A stretch of DNA of 64,000 nt. It comes from UBA1723 sp045629285 (GTDB lineage Bacteria > Bacteroidota > Bacteroidia > Bacteroidales > Paludibacteraceae). Below are positions 8,102 to 16,935 of the stretch, piece by piece; within the stretch, counting starts at the first letter, position 1; the number at the start of each line of letters is the position of its first letter. The notes beneath the pieces are model-generated. The model was not told the origin of the DNA. It saw only the letters and a list, made by a program, of their open reading frames with translations, and ran no database searches. The translations under genes and the position numbers were made by a program. The stretch is taken from NCBI GenBank assembly GCA_045629285.1, contig JAZQQY010000005.1, forward strand, positions 1 to 64,000, given 5' to 3'.

Positions 8102-9388
8102 TTAATCTTTCTTTCTTAAATAAATCACTGTCTGATACACTCCTCTCGTCGCAGCGTATGAAAGAAAAGCGATCCATAGTACATCGGGGCCTAGTGCTGC
8201 CCCCATCGTATTATAGATGGTGAAGAATACCGTCGCGGCTAATAAAAGCGATATACTCATGTGCTTGGATAAGAGTTTGCCGACATAGATGCCATCCCAC
8301 AAAAAAGCGGCAAACGAGACAAGTGGAATCAACATAGCATAGATTCTCAAATCTTTTGAAGCTTCTCTCACTGAGGCGTCGTCCGTGAGTAGCGAGACTA
8401 TCGGAGTCAAACCGACTCCATATATAAAGGCAAATAGTATTGCCATAGTGATGCCTATGGTAAATAACCTCTTTATTGTGCGACGTTGTTCGTCAAACTG
8501 TCGCGCACCTTCGGTCTTGCCAACAATTGCCTCGCCAGCAAAGGCAAAACCGTCCATGAAGTAACTGAAGAAGGTAAAGAACTGCATGATGCAAGCGTTG
8601 ACTGCCAAAACCAATTCGCCATAGCCGCTTCCAAAAAGGGTGAAGCAGACGGTCACTGCAATCATACATGCATTGCGAACGAAAATTAGCGAATTGACCT
8701 TAAAGAATCCAAGGACTCCATCAAAAGAATGGCTAAAATCGGCGTATTGACCGATCTTTTTGTATGCAGTGAAATAGATATAGGCACAAAAGGCAGTTCC
8801 TAAATATTGAGCAACAACTGTTCCCCAGGCAATGCCTTCAATGCCCATTCCAAAGATGAAAACGAATAACGCACTCAACAACACATTAAGAACATTCTCT
8901 CCAACTGCAATATACATCGTCGACTTGGTGTTCTGCATGCCTACAAGCCATCCCTTAAAAGTGTAAGTGGCGAGCGACGCCGGAGCTCCCAATAGGCAAA
9001 TATTGATATATCTCGACGTTAGTTCCTCCGTCTCAGCAGATGCTTCGGAATACCTCAACACTAAATCTATAATCCATCCTTTTATCAGCAGAATTGCAGC
9101 TGCTCCAATCATCGCAATCACCAATGCTCTCACCAACACCTGACAACAAACACCTAGTTGACGTGCTCCTAATGCCTGAGCGGTAAGTGCTGTGGTGCTC
9201 ATACGAAGAAAACCAAAATTCCAGTAAAGCAAACTGATCATAGCAGCACCAAGGCTGACTGCCGCTATATAAGGTGCAGCACCGATGTGTCCTGCTATTG
9301 CCATGTCGGCAAAACCAAGCAACGGCACAGTTATATTTGTAGCGATACTCGGAAACGCTATTTTGAAGATCTTGCGGTAGTTATGCAT
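8102..9388 (-). CDS. MATE-family efflux transporter (DinF-like)
   Basis: Cation-coupled exporter of the multidrug and toxic compound extrusion family, inner membrane. It has 428 residues with about twelve hydrophobic segments and typical motifs: KIAFPSIATNITVPLLGFAD at the N-terminus, AMISLLYWNFGFLRMSTTALTAQALG and, in the second half, FFSYFMDGFAFAGEAIVG. The YFMDGFAFAGEA stretch points to the DinF branch. The first 31 bases overlap the end of the upstream symporter gene, suggesting coupling. The substrate cannot be told from sequence. Confidence 0.9.
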   Translation of the reverse strand: MHNYRKIFKIAFPSIATNITVPLLGFADMAIAGHIGAAPYIAAVSLGAAMISLLYWNFGFLRMSTTALTAQALGARQLGVCCQVLVRALVIAMIGAAAILLIKGWIIDLVLRYSEASAETEELTSRYINICLLGAPASLATYTFKGWLVGMQNTKSTMYIAVGENVLNVLLSALFVFIFGMGIEGIAWGTVVAQYLGTAFCAYIYFTAYKKIGQYADFSHSFDGVLGFFKVNSLIFVRNACMIAVTVCFTLFGSGYGELVLAVNACIMQFFTFFSYFMDGFAFAGEAIVGKTEGARQFDEQRRTIKRLFTIGITMAILFAFIYGVGLTPIVSLLTDDASVREASKDLRIYAMLIPLVSFAAFLWDGIYVGKLLSKHMSISLLLAATVFFTIYNTMGAALGPDVLWIAFLSYAATRGVYQTVIYLRKKD

Positions 9389-10776
9389 AATCCTATAATT
9401 GTAACGAATGCACCCAACACCAAAAGTTCATAGCCGAATTTATAACCGTGCTCGGCCGAAATAGTATCAATAAAATACATGGCTATTGGTGTGACCAAAC
9501 AAATGACAGGAGTCGCTTTGTCAACGATACCACGTTTTGTGAAGACTCCAAACAGGAATAATCCCAAAATAGGTGCCATAACATAAGACACAATCGTATA
9601 AATAATATTCAAAGCTGATGTTTGCGAGTTAGCATTGAAAATCAAAATCACACCCACAAGCATAATTGCCAATATGCCGTGAATAATATAACGCTGTCTG
9701 CGCGAAACATCAGATATATTCATATGCATCACATCTGTAAGCAGGCAAGTGGTCATGCCGACAAGTGCCGAATCAGCTGACGAAAAGGATGCAGCAATCA
9801 TACCAAGTGTAAGGCAGCAAACAGCGACGTCGCCAAACTGATTACAAAACAAAGGTACGATTTCATCGGATTTTTCAGGCAATGTCAAGCCTTGAATGTG
9901 AGCAAGGTAGACAAGGGTCGCTCCTAACACAAGAAACATCAGATTTATAGGAGTAAACATCACTCCCGACACCATCATATTTTTCTGGGCTTCTTTAAGA
10001 TTTCTGCAAGTTAGGTTTTTCTGCATAACCTCTTGGTCCAAACCCGTCATCACAACAACGATAAAGGCTCCGGAAATGAACTGTTTTATAAAATACGATT
10101 TGTTGGAGATGGAGTCGAGATCAAAAGTATTGGACAATCCACGTTCAGAGGCAAAGGCAAAAACATCGGTGAAATTGCCATTTACTGCAGAAAAAGCCTC
10201 AACTAGCAAAACAATCGTAGTGATAAGCAAGCAAGCTGTCTGGATGCAATCCGTCATCACCACACTTTTAACTCCATTTCGGAAAGTATAGGCAAAAATG
10301 ACTGCCACCACAATCAGTGTGGCAATCTCAAAACTGATTCCATACTTATTAAATACGAAGCGATGCAATACAAGCATCACCACATAGAGTTTGACTGCGG
10401 ATGACAACATCTTGTTAATAAGGAACAAAGCGGAAACCGTAGTCCTACTATTTTTTCCAAACCTTTCTTCAAAATAGCTGTAGATCGACACAGTCCCCAA
10501 CTTATAATAGATAGGCAACAAACACTTTGCCACAATCACATAGCCTAAAATGAAGCCAAGCACCATCTGCATATAGAAGAAAGAGCCTTTCACCACCATT
10601 CCAGGCACACTGATCAAGGATATTCCGGAAATGGTAGCTCCTACCATACCAAAAGCCACAGCCGGCCAAGATGAATTCTTGCCGGCTGTGAAAAAGTCTT
10701 CGTCGCTTGTCTTTTTCCTATTGGAAACCACAAACAACAGTATCACGTATAGAATAATGCAAATCTCTTGCATCAT
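9358..10776 (-). CDS. Sodium:solute symporter family protein
   Basis: Inner-membrane symporter of the SSS family (LeuT fold), 472 residues, about thirteen hydrophobic segments. Family features include SDEDFFTAGKNSSWPAVAFG near residues 24-43, GATISGISLISVPGMV, and AASFSSADSALVGMTT near residue 325, which holds the conserved Ser residues of the Na2 site. A second ATG lies one codon downstream of the chosen start. It overlaps the MATE gene by 31 bases and follows yidC after 49 bases containing a hairpin. Substrate unknown. Confidence 0.87.
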   Translation of the reverse strand: MMQEICIILYVILLFVVSNRKKTSDEDFFTAGKNSSWPAVAFGMVGATISGISLISVPGMVVKGSFFYMQMVLGFILGYVIVAKCLLPIYYKLGTVSIYSYFEERFGKNSRTTVSALFLINKMLSSAVKLYVVMLVLHRFVFNKYGISFEIATLIVVAVIFAYTFRNGVKSVVMTDCIQTACLLITTIVLLVEAFSAVNGNFTDVFAFASERGLSNTFDLDSISNKSYFIKQFISGAFIVVVMTGLDQEVMQKNLTCRNLKEAQKNMMVSGVMFTPINLMFLVLGATLVYLAHIQGLTLPEKSDEIVPLFCNQFGDVAVCCLTLGMIAASFSSADSALVGMTTCLLTDVMHMNISDVSRRQRYIIHGILAIMLVGVILIFNANSQTSALNIIYTIVSYVMAPILGLFLFGVFTKRGIVDKATPVICLVTPIAMYFIDTISAEHGYKFGYELLVLGAFVTIIGLCITTARSSK

Positions 10777-10794
10777 GTATCTTTATTATCTTTT

Positions 10795-10824
10795 TGTAGA
10801 GACGGTGCGAACACCGTCTCTACA
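10795..10824. terminator. Perfect GACG-type hairpin between yidC and the symporter gene
   Basis: TGTAGAGACGGTG, four-base loop, and the exact complement make a 13-bp stem beginning one base after the yidC stop codon. On the minus strand it is followed by AAAAAGATAA rather than a U-run, so it is a poor intrinsic terminator for yidC; RNA protection or processing is as likely. Same family as hairpins at 35261, 47501 and 63173. Confidence 0.6.
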
Positions 10825-10825
10825 T

Positions 10826-12739
10826 TTATTTCTGATTTTGATCTTTCTGATTCTGCTTCTTCAACTTCTGCTGAGCCTCCATCATCTCCTTCTGCTTACG
10901 CTGCATCTCCTCCATACGAGCCATCCATGAACTCTGGCTCTGAGGCTTCTTCTGGTTATCCTTGATCTTCTGAAGAAGTTTCTCCTCATCTACTGTAGCC
11001 TTGATGATATAGTTAAGAGCGATTGTAATCAACAATGATACGAAATAGTAGTATGACAGACCAGATGCGTAGTTGTTGAACATGAACAAGAACATTACTG
11101 GCATTATGTACATCATGTATTTCATCATTGGCATCTGCTGTGTCGCTCCCGTATCCTGCATCTTCTGGTTAAGATACATGTAGATGATATTTGTAATGGT
11201 CATCAACAAACAGAACAAACTCAAGTGATCGCCGATGAATGGAAGATCAGTACCCCACTTAATCAAATCATCGTAAGACGACAAATCATCAGCCCATAGG
11301 AAACTCTGGCCACGAAGGTCGATCACAGATGGGAAGAAGTAGTACATAGCTACCAAGAACGGCATCTGAAGCAACATTGGCAAACATCCTCCCATTGGGT
11401 TAACTCCTGCACTTGAGTAAAGCTGCATGACCGCCTGCTGACGTTCCATACCCTTATCCTCTGGAATTCGTGCATTGATTTCGTCGATCTGTGGCTTAAG
11501 CACACGCATCTTCGCCATTGAAACGTAAGATCCTCTTGTGAATGGGAATACCAAAGTCTTGATAACCAATGTCACCAATAGGATGATCAAACCATAGTTA
11601 GTTAGGAACGATGAGAAGAAGTTGAACAACGGAATTGTAATCAATTGGTTTACCCAACGCAAAACACCGCCACCGATCGCAATAATACGGTTAAGCAATA
11701 CCTCGTCGCCAAGCTTATCGTCGTAATCATAAAGGATATCGTAATCGTTTGGTCCGAAATACAAGTGGAAATCAGCAGTCGCATCTTTGTTTGCATCGAA
11801 TGGGACATTCATCTTTGCCTTGAATTTCTTCATTGGCACATCCTTCTGCTTTGTCTTGGATATTTCTGAAACCAACTCCGTAGATGTAAACTTGCTATCC
11901 TTGCCGACGATGAAAATAGATGAGAAGAACTGATCCTTGAAACCGATCCACTTAACAGGATCTTCAATCTTATCCTCTGCATTCTCCATTTCCGAAAGAT
12001 AGTCTACACCACCGTCGATCTCCTTATAATATAGCTGAACGTAACGATTCTCGAACTCACGTCCTTTCTCCTTCTGCTCAATCTCCTGATCCCAGTTGAT
12101 AGTCACCTCTGAAGTCGACTTAAGCTGGTTGCCAATTCCAGTAGCCTTCATCTGGAACGACATCATATACTCGTCTTTTGGCAAAGTGTAGACAAAATCC
12201 AATGATCCGCCCTGTGCAGCAGGAAGAGAAAGCGTAAGCGAAGTGTCATTCTTCTCCTTAACTGTGAAACACATCTCCTCTGTAGAGATATTCTTCAATG
12301 AAGCCGACTCGAAAGTGACATTGAAACGAGACAACTCACTCTTGTTTAGAACCACTGGTTCTGTACTGTTATATAGGTTATACTTCTTCAAAGTAGCCTT
12401 CTCAACAAAACCGCCGACAGTTGAGAAATCGATCTTTACCAAGTCATTCTCTAGCGAAACAGTCTCATTCTTACCGTTTGCCGACGCTGCAAATGCACCA
12501 TAAAGTTTCTGCAACTCTACATTCTTCGCTGAATCAGACATCATTTCTGTCTCTGTGTAAACAGGTAGCTGTGTGGCTGCGATCGAATCAGCAACTTTTG
12601 CCAATGAATCCTGACGCATTTTTTCTGCCTGCTGAGCTTGCATGTAGGCCGCCTCATTCTCGTTGGAAACGTACATCGTCCACATCAACGAAAGACCCAA
12701 TAGAAGCATCAAAATCAACGAATGGTTTTTATTCTCCAT
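10826..12739 (-). CDS. yidC: Membrane protein insertase YidC
   Basis: Inserts and folds inner-membrane proteins, with or without SecYEG. It has 637 residues: an N-terminal helix (residues 8-25), a large periplasmic beta-domain (about 60-350) and the conserved C-terminal core of five helices (about 360-590) containing FTRGSYVSMAKMRVLKPQ with the hydrophilic-groove Arg, PMGGCLPMLLQMPFLVAMYYF and MKYMMYIMPVMFLFMFNNYASGL. The tail is rich in Lys, Gln and Asn and probably binds ribosomes. It lies 15 bases after the CTP-synthase-like gene, a neighbour arrangement familiar from Bacteroides. Confidence 0.96.
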   Translation of the reverse strand: MENKNHSLILMLLLGLSLMWTMYVSNENEAAYMQAQQAEKMRQDSLAKVADSIAATQLPVYTETEMMSDSAKNVELQKLYGAFAASANGKNETVSLENDLVKIDFSTVGGFVEKATLKKYNLYNSTEPVVLNKSELSRFNVTFESASLKNISTEEMCFTVKEKNDTSLTLSLPAAQGGSLDFVYTLPKDEYMMSFQMKATGIGNQLKSTSEVTINWDQEIEQKEKGREFENRYVQLYYKEIDGGVDYLSEMENAEDKIEDPVKWIGFKDQFFSSIFIVGKDSKFTSTELVSEISKTKQKDVPMKKFKAKMNVPFDANKDATADFHLYFGPNDYDILYDYDDKLGDEVLLNRIIAIGGGVLRWVNQLITIPLFNFFSSFLTNYGLIILLVTLVIKTLVFPFTRGSYVSMAKMRVLKPQIDEINARIPEDKGMERQQAVMQLYSSAGVNPMGGCLPMLLQMPFLVAMYYFFPSVIDLRGQSFLWADDLSSYDDLIKWGTDLPFIGDHLSLFCLLMTITNIIYMYLNQKMQDTGATQQMPMMKYMMYIMPVMFLFMFNNYASGLSYYYFVSLLITIALNYIIKATVDEEKLLQKIKDNQKKPQSQSSWMARMEEMQRKQKEMMEAQQKLKKQNQKDQNQK

Positions 12740-12754
12740 GATTATAAGTAATTG

Positions 12755-14344
12755 TTATTTTTTCTTTGTTTTTAAAGTAGCATTAATAAATTCACTGAAT
12801 ATCGGATGCACACGCTCAAGAGTCGTGTCATATTCAGGATGGAAGATCATACCGACGTAGAAGTCGCACAATTTACATTCCACCATCTCTGCATATTCGC
12901 CTTCGTAGGAAATAGCCGAAACCTTCATTCCTGCAGCCTCCATACGGGCTATATATTCTTTGTTTAATTCAAATCTGTTACGATGTCGACCTATAGCCAA
13001 ATCGCTCTTATATATCTTCGACGCAATTGTGTCGGGAATAATCTTGAATTCAAATGCACCAAGACGTATTTTTTCCTCTCCTACATTGCCGGCTACGAAT
13101 AGTTGGTCAATGTTGATGTCGTTCATCTCCATAGAGCCTGCACGTACCATTCCCATCTTTTCACGGGCAAACGCAATTGTCGCACACTGCATTCCTAAAC
13201 CGATTCCTAACAACGGAACATTCTTACGAAGCGCATACCTTGATGCAGCGATCTTACCTTCATAACCTCTCTCTCCGAAACCGGGAGCGATGATTATGCC
13301 GTCGACCCTGCCAAACATATCTTCAGAAATAGCATCATCAACTGTCTCGGCTTTGATCAAAGTAAGTTCAAGACGACGGTTGGCAGCCGAACTTGCCAGA
13401 GTCAAACTTTCAATAATAGATCTGTATGCATCCGGACGGTCGGTATATTTGCCGACTAAAGCTATTCTTAACGCTGGGCGAGTAGAATTAAGAGCCTCGA
13501 CAAGATTGCTAAATCCTTCAAGACGTATTTCTTTGTTTGGCACATCCATGCCAAATAACTTGAAGATGCGAGGCACGATGCCGGCTTTGTTCATATTGAT
13601 TGCCAACTCGTACGGATATTTCACATCTATCGACTCAAACACGTTCTCCTTCTTGATATTACAGAAAAGCGCCACCTTGTCCTTCATGTCACGCTCAAGA
13701 GAATGTTCGCTTCTCAACACAAGCATGTCGGGCTGCACACCTTCCGACAACAGTTCATGAACGGAATGTTGAGTCGGCTTTGTCTTTAGCTCTCCAGCAG
13801 CACGTAGATATGGCACGTAGGTATAGTGGATAGAAAGGCATTTGCCCTCTTCCTCGCACATCATCTGTCGCTGAGCCTCAACAAAAGGAAGCGACTCGAT
13901 GTCGCCGACCGTACCGCCAATCTGCACGACCACAAAATCCTTTCCTTTAGCTACAGCCTTGATTCTACGCTTGATTTCATCTGTAATATGAGGAATGACC
14001 TGGACAGTCTTTCCAAGATAGTCGCCGCGTCGCTCCTTCTGAATAACCGACTTGAAGATTTTTCCGGAAGTGATGCAATTATCGGCTGACATATTCTGAT
14101 CTAGGAATCTATGGTACACACCGACACTCATGTCTGTCTGTGCACCATCAAGAGTGACGAAACATTCGCCATGTTCTACTGGCGACATTCGTCCCGAATC
14201 CACATTGATATACGGATCCAGTTTGATAACGTTCACTTTTTTTCCACTCTCCTTTAGAAGCATAGCAATAGAGGCGACAGCCAAACTTGTACCAAGTGAA
14301 GAGCTGACACCTGAAGTGACGAATATGTATCTTGCGTTATCCAA
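12755..14344 (-). CDS. pyrG: CTP synthase homologue with three catalytic residues replaced
   Basis: Full-length (529 residues) alignment by eye to CTP synthase: synthase domain (1-265) with DPYINVD, ERRGDYLGKTVQVIPHIT, GGTVGDIESLP and KTKPTQHS, and a glutaminase domain (about 290-529) with GKYTDRPDAYRS, PGFGERG and FHPE. Three key residues differ from E. coli: the P-loop SSLGKG is SSLGTS (Thr19 for Lys18), the Mg ligand in VEIGGTVGD is Gln141 for Glu140, and the nucleophile in GICLGMQ is Gly382 for Cys379. All three codons were read directly from the sequence. No ATG precedes the P-loop in frame; the start must be TTG at 14344 or another rare codon. It occupies the position next to yidC usual for pyrG, yet should not make CTP from glutamine. 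A pseudoenzyme with a regulatory role is possible; gene decay is unlikely as the frame is intact. Confidence 0.85.
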   Translation of the reverse strand: MDNARYIFVTSGVSSSLGTSLAVASIAMLLKESGKKVNVIKLDPYINVDSGRMSPVEHGECFVTLDGAQTDMSVGVYHRFLDQNMSADNCITSGKIFKSVIQKERRGDYLGKTVQVIPHITDEIKRRIKAVAKGKDFVVVQIGGTVGDIESLPFVEAQRQMMCEEEGKCLSIHYTYVPYLRAAGELKTKPTQHSVHELLSEGVQPDMLVLRSEHSLERDMKDKVALFCNIKKENVFESIDVKYPYELAINMNKAGIVPRIFKLFGMDVPNKEIRLEGFSNLVEALNSTRPALRIALVGKYTDRPDAYRSIIESLTLASSAANRRLELTLIKAETVDDAISEDMFGRVDGIIIAPGFGERGYEGKIAASRYALRKNVPLLGIGLGMQCATIAFAREKMGMVRAGSMEMNDINIDQLFVAGNVGEEKIRLGAFEFKIIPDTIASKIYKSDLAIGRHRNRFELNKEYIARMEAAGMKVSAISYEGEYAEMVECKLCDFYVGMIFHPEYDTTLERVHPIFSEFINATLKTKKK

Positions 14345-14380
14345 TTTTAAACCTAAATGTCCGATTTATGGAATTTACTG

Positions 14381-14388
14381 CAAAAATA
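14381..14388 (-). promoter_or_regulatory. -7 element for the pyrG-like/yidC operon
   Basis: The minus strand reads TATTTTTG, a full match to the Bacteroidetes TAnnTTTG motif, followed by GCAG, 36 bases upstream of the TTG start. No good -33 TTTG is visible at the expected distance. Confidence 0.55.
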
Positions 14389-14449
14389 AGAATAAAATGC
14401 GAAATGTAAAATTAAATTAGGAATGCAAACGAGAAATACGAAATAACAT

Positions 14450-14926
14450 TTAGAACTCACTATTCTCCGACTCCTCGTCCTGAAGAAGTTCACGCATTTC
14501 GTTGAATGCCTTTTCAAGCTTTGACATCTCCTTAGAAAGGAAAACATAGAACTCTCTCCAGTCGTCACGACGGTGGATATCCAACTCTGGTTTATGCTTG
14601 TAGATTCGGCTGACAGGTGTGCCACACTCTTTTATGAAATTATCCTGCCAAACCGGCTCATCGAAGTATTCCTCGATCACAACCTTATACTGCTTCAACA
14701 GTTCCCACTTCTCCGCACGTTTGTTGGGATTTCTGTGGTTTAGTTCAAGAATCACGTATGCGCCGTCTCTTCCGGCACCGAATTTCATCTCGACACCCTT
14801 GATCTTGGTATTATAGAGAATCCATTTCTTATGCTTGTACTTGAAACGAGGGAGTTTGGCGCAAAACTCGTCAAACCCATTCCAGAAATCTCTTTTAAGC
14901 TCTTTAACTTCTTCTCTTGAATACAT
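14450..14926 (-). CDS. DUF4268 family protein
   Basis: 158 residues, cytoplasmic, no signal or membrane segment. The fold family DUF4268 is recognised by FWNGFDEFCAKLPRFKYKHKKW near the N-terminus, VEMKFGAGRDGAYVILELNH and VWQDNFIKECGTPVSRIY. Some relatives are fused to, or encoded near, restriction-modification or nuclease genes, but none occurs here and the biochemical function is unknown. The C-terminus is acidic (LLQDEESENSEF). The start lies 3 bases after the stop of the upstream thioredoxin-fold gene, so the two form an operon. Confidence 0.75.
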   Translation of the reverse strand: MYSREEVKELKRDFWNGFDEFCAKLPRFKYKHKKWILYNTKIKGVEMKFGAGRDGAYVILELNHRNPNKRAEKWELLKQYKVVIEEYFDEPVWQDNFIKECGTPVSRIYKHKPELDIHRRDDWREFYVFLSKEMSKLEKAFNEMRELLQDEESENSEF

Positions 14927-14929
14927 AAG

Positions 14930-16345
14930 CTACTTATTATCGTCAAAAATATTAAGCAATAGGATTCTCATTTCATCGTTAGGCTCAGCCTTACGCAAAA
15001 GAACGAATTTTCCTTCGTTATCCATCAGATAGTATGACGGAATTGCACGTGCATTATACACTTTTCTCAACACATCAGATTCCGGTGCTATCCAAACCTG
15101 CATCTTGCCAGACAAGCCTCTTGTGATCTTCTCCACATTCTCCTTTTCATCGTAGACGAAGATATTCACCACCTGAAGCTGGCCCTCAAATGTCTGCTGG
15201 AAACGGTCGAGAATCTTTAGATCCTTCTCCGTCTTCATTAGGCGTGAATTACATACATTTAGATAGATATACTTGCCTAAAAACTCTGTCAATTCGTGTT
15301 TTTTACCATTTAAATCATGTCCAACCAAATTTGGAGCACCATCTCCAACAAGCGTTGATCCGACAGTGGCTGCCACATTCAGAGCCAGCTCCTTATTCTC
15401 AGCCATCGTCAAAGCGGCTGAAAGATTGTGAAGCATCTTCACCACAATTCTATTATCGAATATACCGGCAGCGGCCAAGTCGCCGACAACCTTAATGGCT
15501 GCCAACTCCTTCAACTCCGTATCTGTCATCTTGAATGCTTCCTGAAGATGCATTAGAAGCATCTTGGCATTGGTGGTCTCAACAATCTTCTTGAACACGT
15601 AGAAATCTTCGCTTCCCACTGTATTCGGAATCATATTATAGAACACATTGTTGAACAGATCCCAGAATGCAGGATTAGTTCTGTCGACACCTATCTTTGC
15701 AAATTCAGAGTAGACTGCACCCATCTGGACAGGATCGGAGAACTGAGCCTTAAGCAACAAGCAACGGTAGTCCTTATAGTTTCTCTGGAATTTTGAATTC
15801 ATGTCGCTGAAGATGCGATTCAACTCCTTAACCGAATACTGCACCGTATCCATGTCGCCTTTACTCGCGAGCGACTTCATGGTAAAGAAATCATACGCGT
15901 CTTCAAACTGAAGGATCTTCATATTTACCCCGTTTTTATCGGGATTTTTTATAAAGAAAAGATATTCGTTCGGTTCAAAATATGGCTGTAATTTTTCCGA
16001 AAGCGTTCTCACTCTCTTATTGGGAATCTCAACCTCATATTTCTTTCCTGGTTCAACATACATATATCCACGCTGAGCATCACCTGGAAGAAACAACTGG
16101 CATTCATCCGTAAGATCGAATTCAAATTTGAACTCACCGTCTTTGTCGACTTTTGCCGTAGCCACAGATTCAGAACCGTTAAGGATTTTTTCTGTATAAC
16201 GTTTCAATTCCAGCGTCTCACCAGCATAGGACTCATTTTTTCCGGACACAACAATCTTTGCCGCATGAGTAGGACAAACACACAGCACCGACAAAATAAA
16301 ACCTAATGTACACTTAATTTTTACCAAATGTTCTTGCATCTTCAT
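14930..16345 (-). CDS. Secreted thioredoxin-fold (TlpA-like) protein lacking CXXC
   Basis: About 471 residues. An N-terminal signal (KIKCTLGFILSVLCVCPTHA) directs it to the periplasm. Residues about 30-110 resemble the DUF4369-type beta-domain found before thioredoxin domains in Bacteroidetes (GKNESYAGETLELKRY). A helical middle follows, and the last 140 residues have the thioredoxin-like order GAPNLVGHDLNGKKHELTEFLGKY, YLNVCNSR, ARAIPSYYLMDNEGKFV including the cis-Pro. The redox site is CNSR, with one Cys, so no disulfide exchange of the usual kind. The promoter at 16379-16386 places the transcript start near 16372, which rules out the longer start at 16381 and favours the ATG at 16345 or 16339. 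Confidence 0.7.
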   Translation of the reverse strand: MKMQEHLVKIKCTLGFILSVLCVCPTHAAKIVVSGKNESYAGETLELKRYTEKILNGSESVATAKVDKDGEFKFEFDLTDECQLFLPGDAQRGYMYVEPGKKYEVEIPNKRVRTLSEKLQPYFEPNEYLFFIKNPDKNGVNMKILQFEDAYDFFTMKSLASKGDMDTVQYSVKELNRIFSDMNSKFQRNYKDYRCLLLKAQFSDPVQMGAVYSEFAKIGVDRTNPAFWDLFNNVFYNMIPNTVGSEDFYVFKKIVETTNAKMLLMHLQEAFKMTDTELKELAAIKVVGDLAAAGIFDNRIVVKMLHNLSAALTMAENKELALNVAATVGSTLVGDGAPNLVGHDLNGKKHELTEFLGKYIYLNVCNSRLMKTEKDLKILDRFQQTFEGQLQVVNIFVYDEKENVEKITRGLSGKMQVWIAPESDVLRKVYNARAIPSYYLMDNEGKFVLLRKAEPNDEMRILLLNIFDDNK

Positions 16346-16378
16346 ATACTGGTTACACGCCAAAGACATGATTTTTTG

Positions 16379-16439
16379 CAAAAGTAATAAATCTTTTTGC
16401 TCTACAATTTTGCAGAAGAGATAAATTAAACTAATTTTG
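16379..16439. promoter_or_regulatory. Back-to-back divergent promoters
   Basis: Plus strand for ybeY: TTTG (16409-16412), 19 bases, TAATTTTG (16432-16439), a full consensus promoter. Minus strand for the thioredoxin-fold gene: TTG (complement of 16405-16407), 18 bases, TACTTTTG (complement of 16379-16386). The -33 elements almost touch, so the two polymerase sites could interfere. Confidence 0.7.
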
Positions 16440-16477
16440 AAATCAATTGGTAAATCATGTACTCAAAAGATAGGGAA

Positions 16478-16915
16478 ATGGCAATTACTTACGACAAGGA
16501 ACATTCTAAGATCAAAATGCCCAAGATCAAGAAAAGAAACGTCTCGGCATGGATCAAAAAAGTAGCGGAACTCCACGGGAAAAAAGTTGGGGATTTGTCG
16601 TATTTATTTTGCTCCGACGACCATATACTAGAGGTGAACAAGGAGTTTCTCCAGCATGATTACTACACAGACATTATCACATTCGACTACACTGAAGATG
16701 ACGTTATCTCAGGCGATATGGTAATCAGCGTCGACACAATCGAAACAAATGCCGAAAAATTTGCAACGTCTTTTGAATCTGAGTTTTTCAGAGTCGTCAT
16801 CCATGGCGTTCTGCATCTATGCGGCATCAACGATAAGGGTCCGGGCGAAAGAGAGATCATGGAGCAGCATGAGAACGAAGCTCTTGAAGTGGCAAAATCA
16901 TTTGAACTGGTATAA
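16478..16915 (+). CDS. ybeY: Endoribonuclease YbeY, rRNA maturation factor
   Basis: Single-strand endoribonuclease for 16S rRNA 3' processing and ribosome quality control, cytoplasmic. About 146 residues with LSYLFCSDDHILEVNKEFLQ, HDYYTDIITFDY and the metal-binding HGVLHLCGIND; the third position of the H-x3-H-x5-H motif is Asp, which I believe is common in Bacteroidetes copies. The start MAITYDKE at 16478 is preferred to the ATG at 16457 because family members begin this way and because the promoter leaves only about 10 bases before 16457. Followed after 20 bases by the membrane regulator gene. Confidence 0.9.
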   Translation: MAITYDKEHSKIKMPKIKKRNVSAWIKKVAELHGKKVGDLSYLFCSDDHILEVNKEFLQHDYYTDIITFDYTEDDVISGDMVISVDTIETNAEKFATSFESEFFRVVIHGVLHLCGINDKGPGEREIMEQHENEALEVAKSFELV

Positions 16916-16935
16916 TCAAGGAGAAATAAAGAAAG

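Noticed and set aside
13290..13760. Plus-strand open frame of 156 codons opposite the CTP synthase homologue
   Set aside because: Antisense shadow; the minus-strand product is conserved throughout.
12755..14344. Sequencing error as the reason for the catalytic changes in the CTP synthase homologue
   Set aside because: Three independent sites would each need an in-frame substitution error, and nearby conserved positions are also altered (DPYINVDPG reads DPYINVDSG), so divergence is the simpler reading; not excluded without reads.
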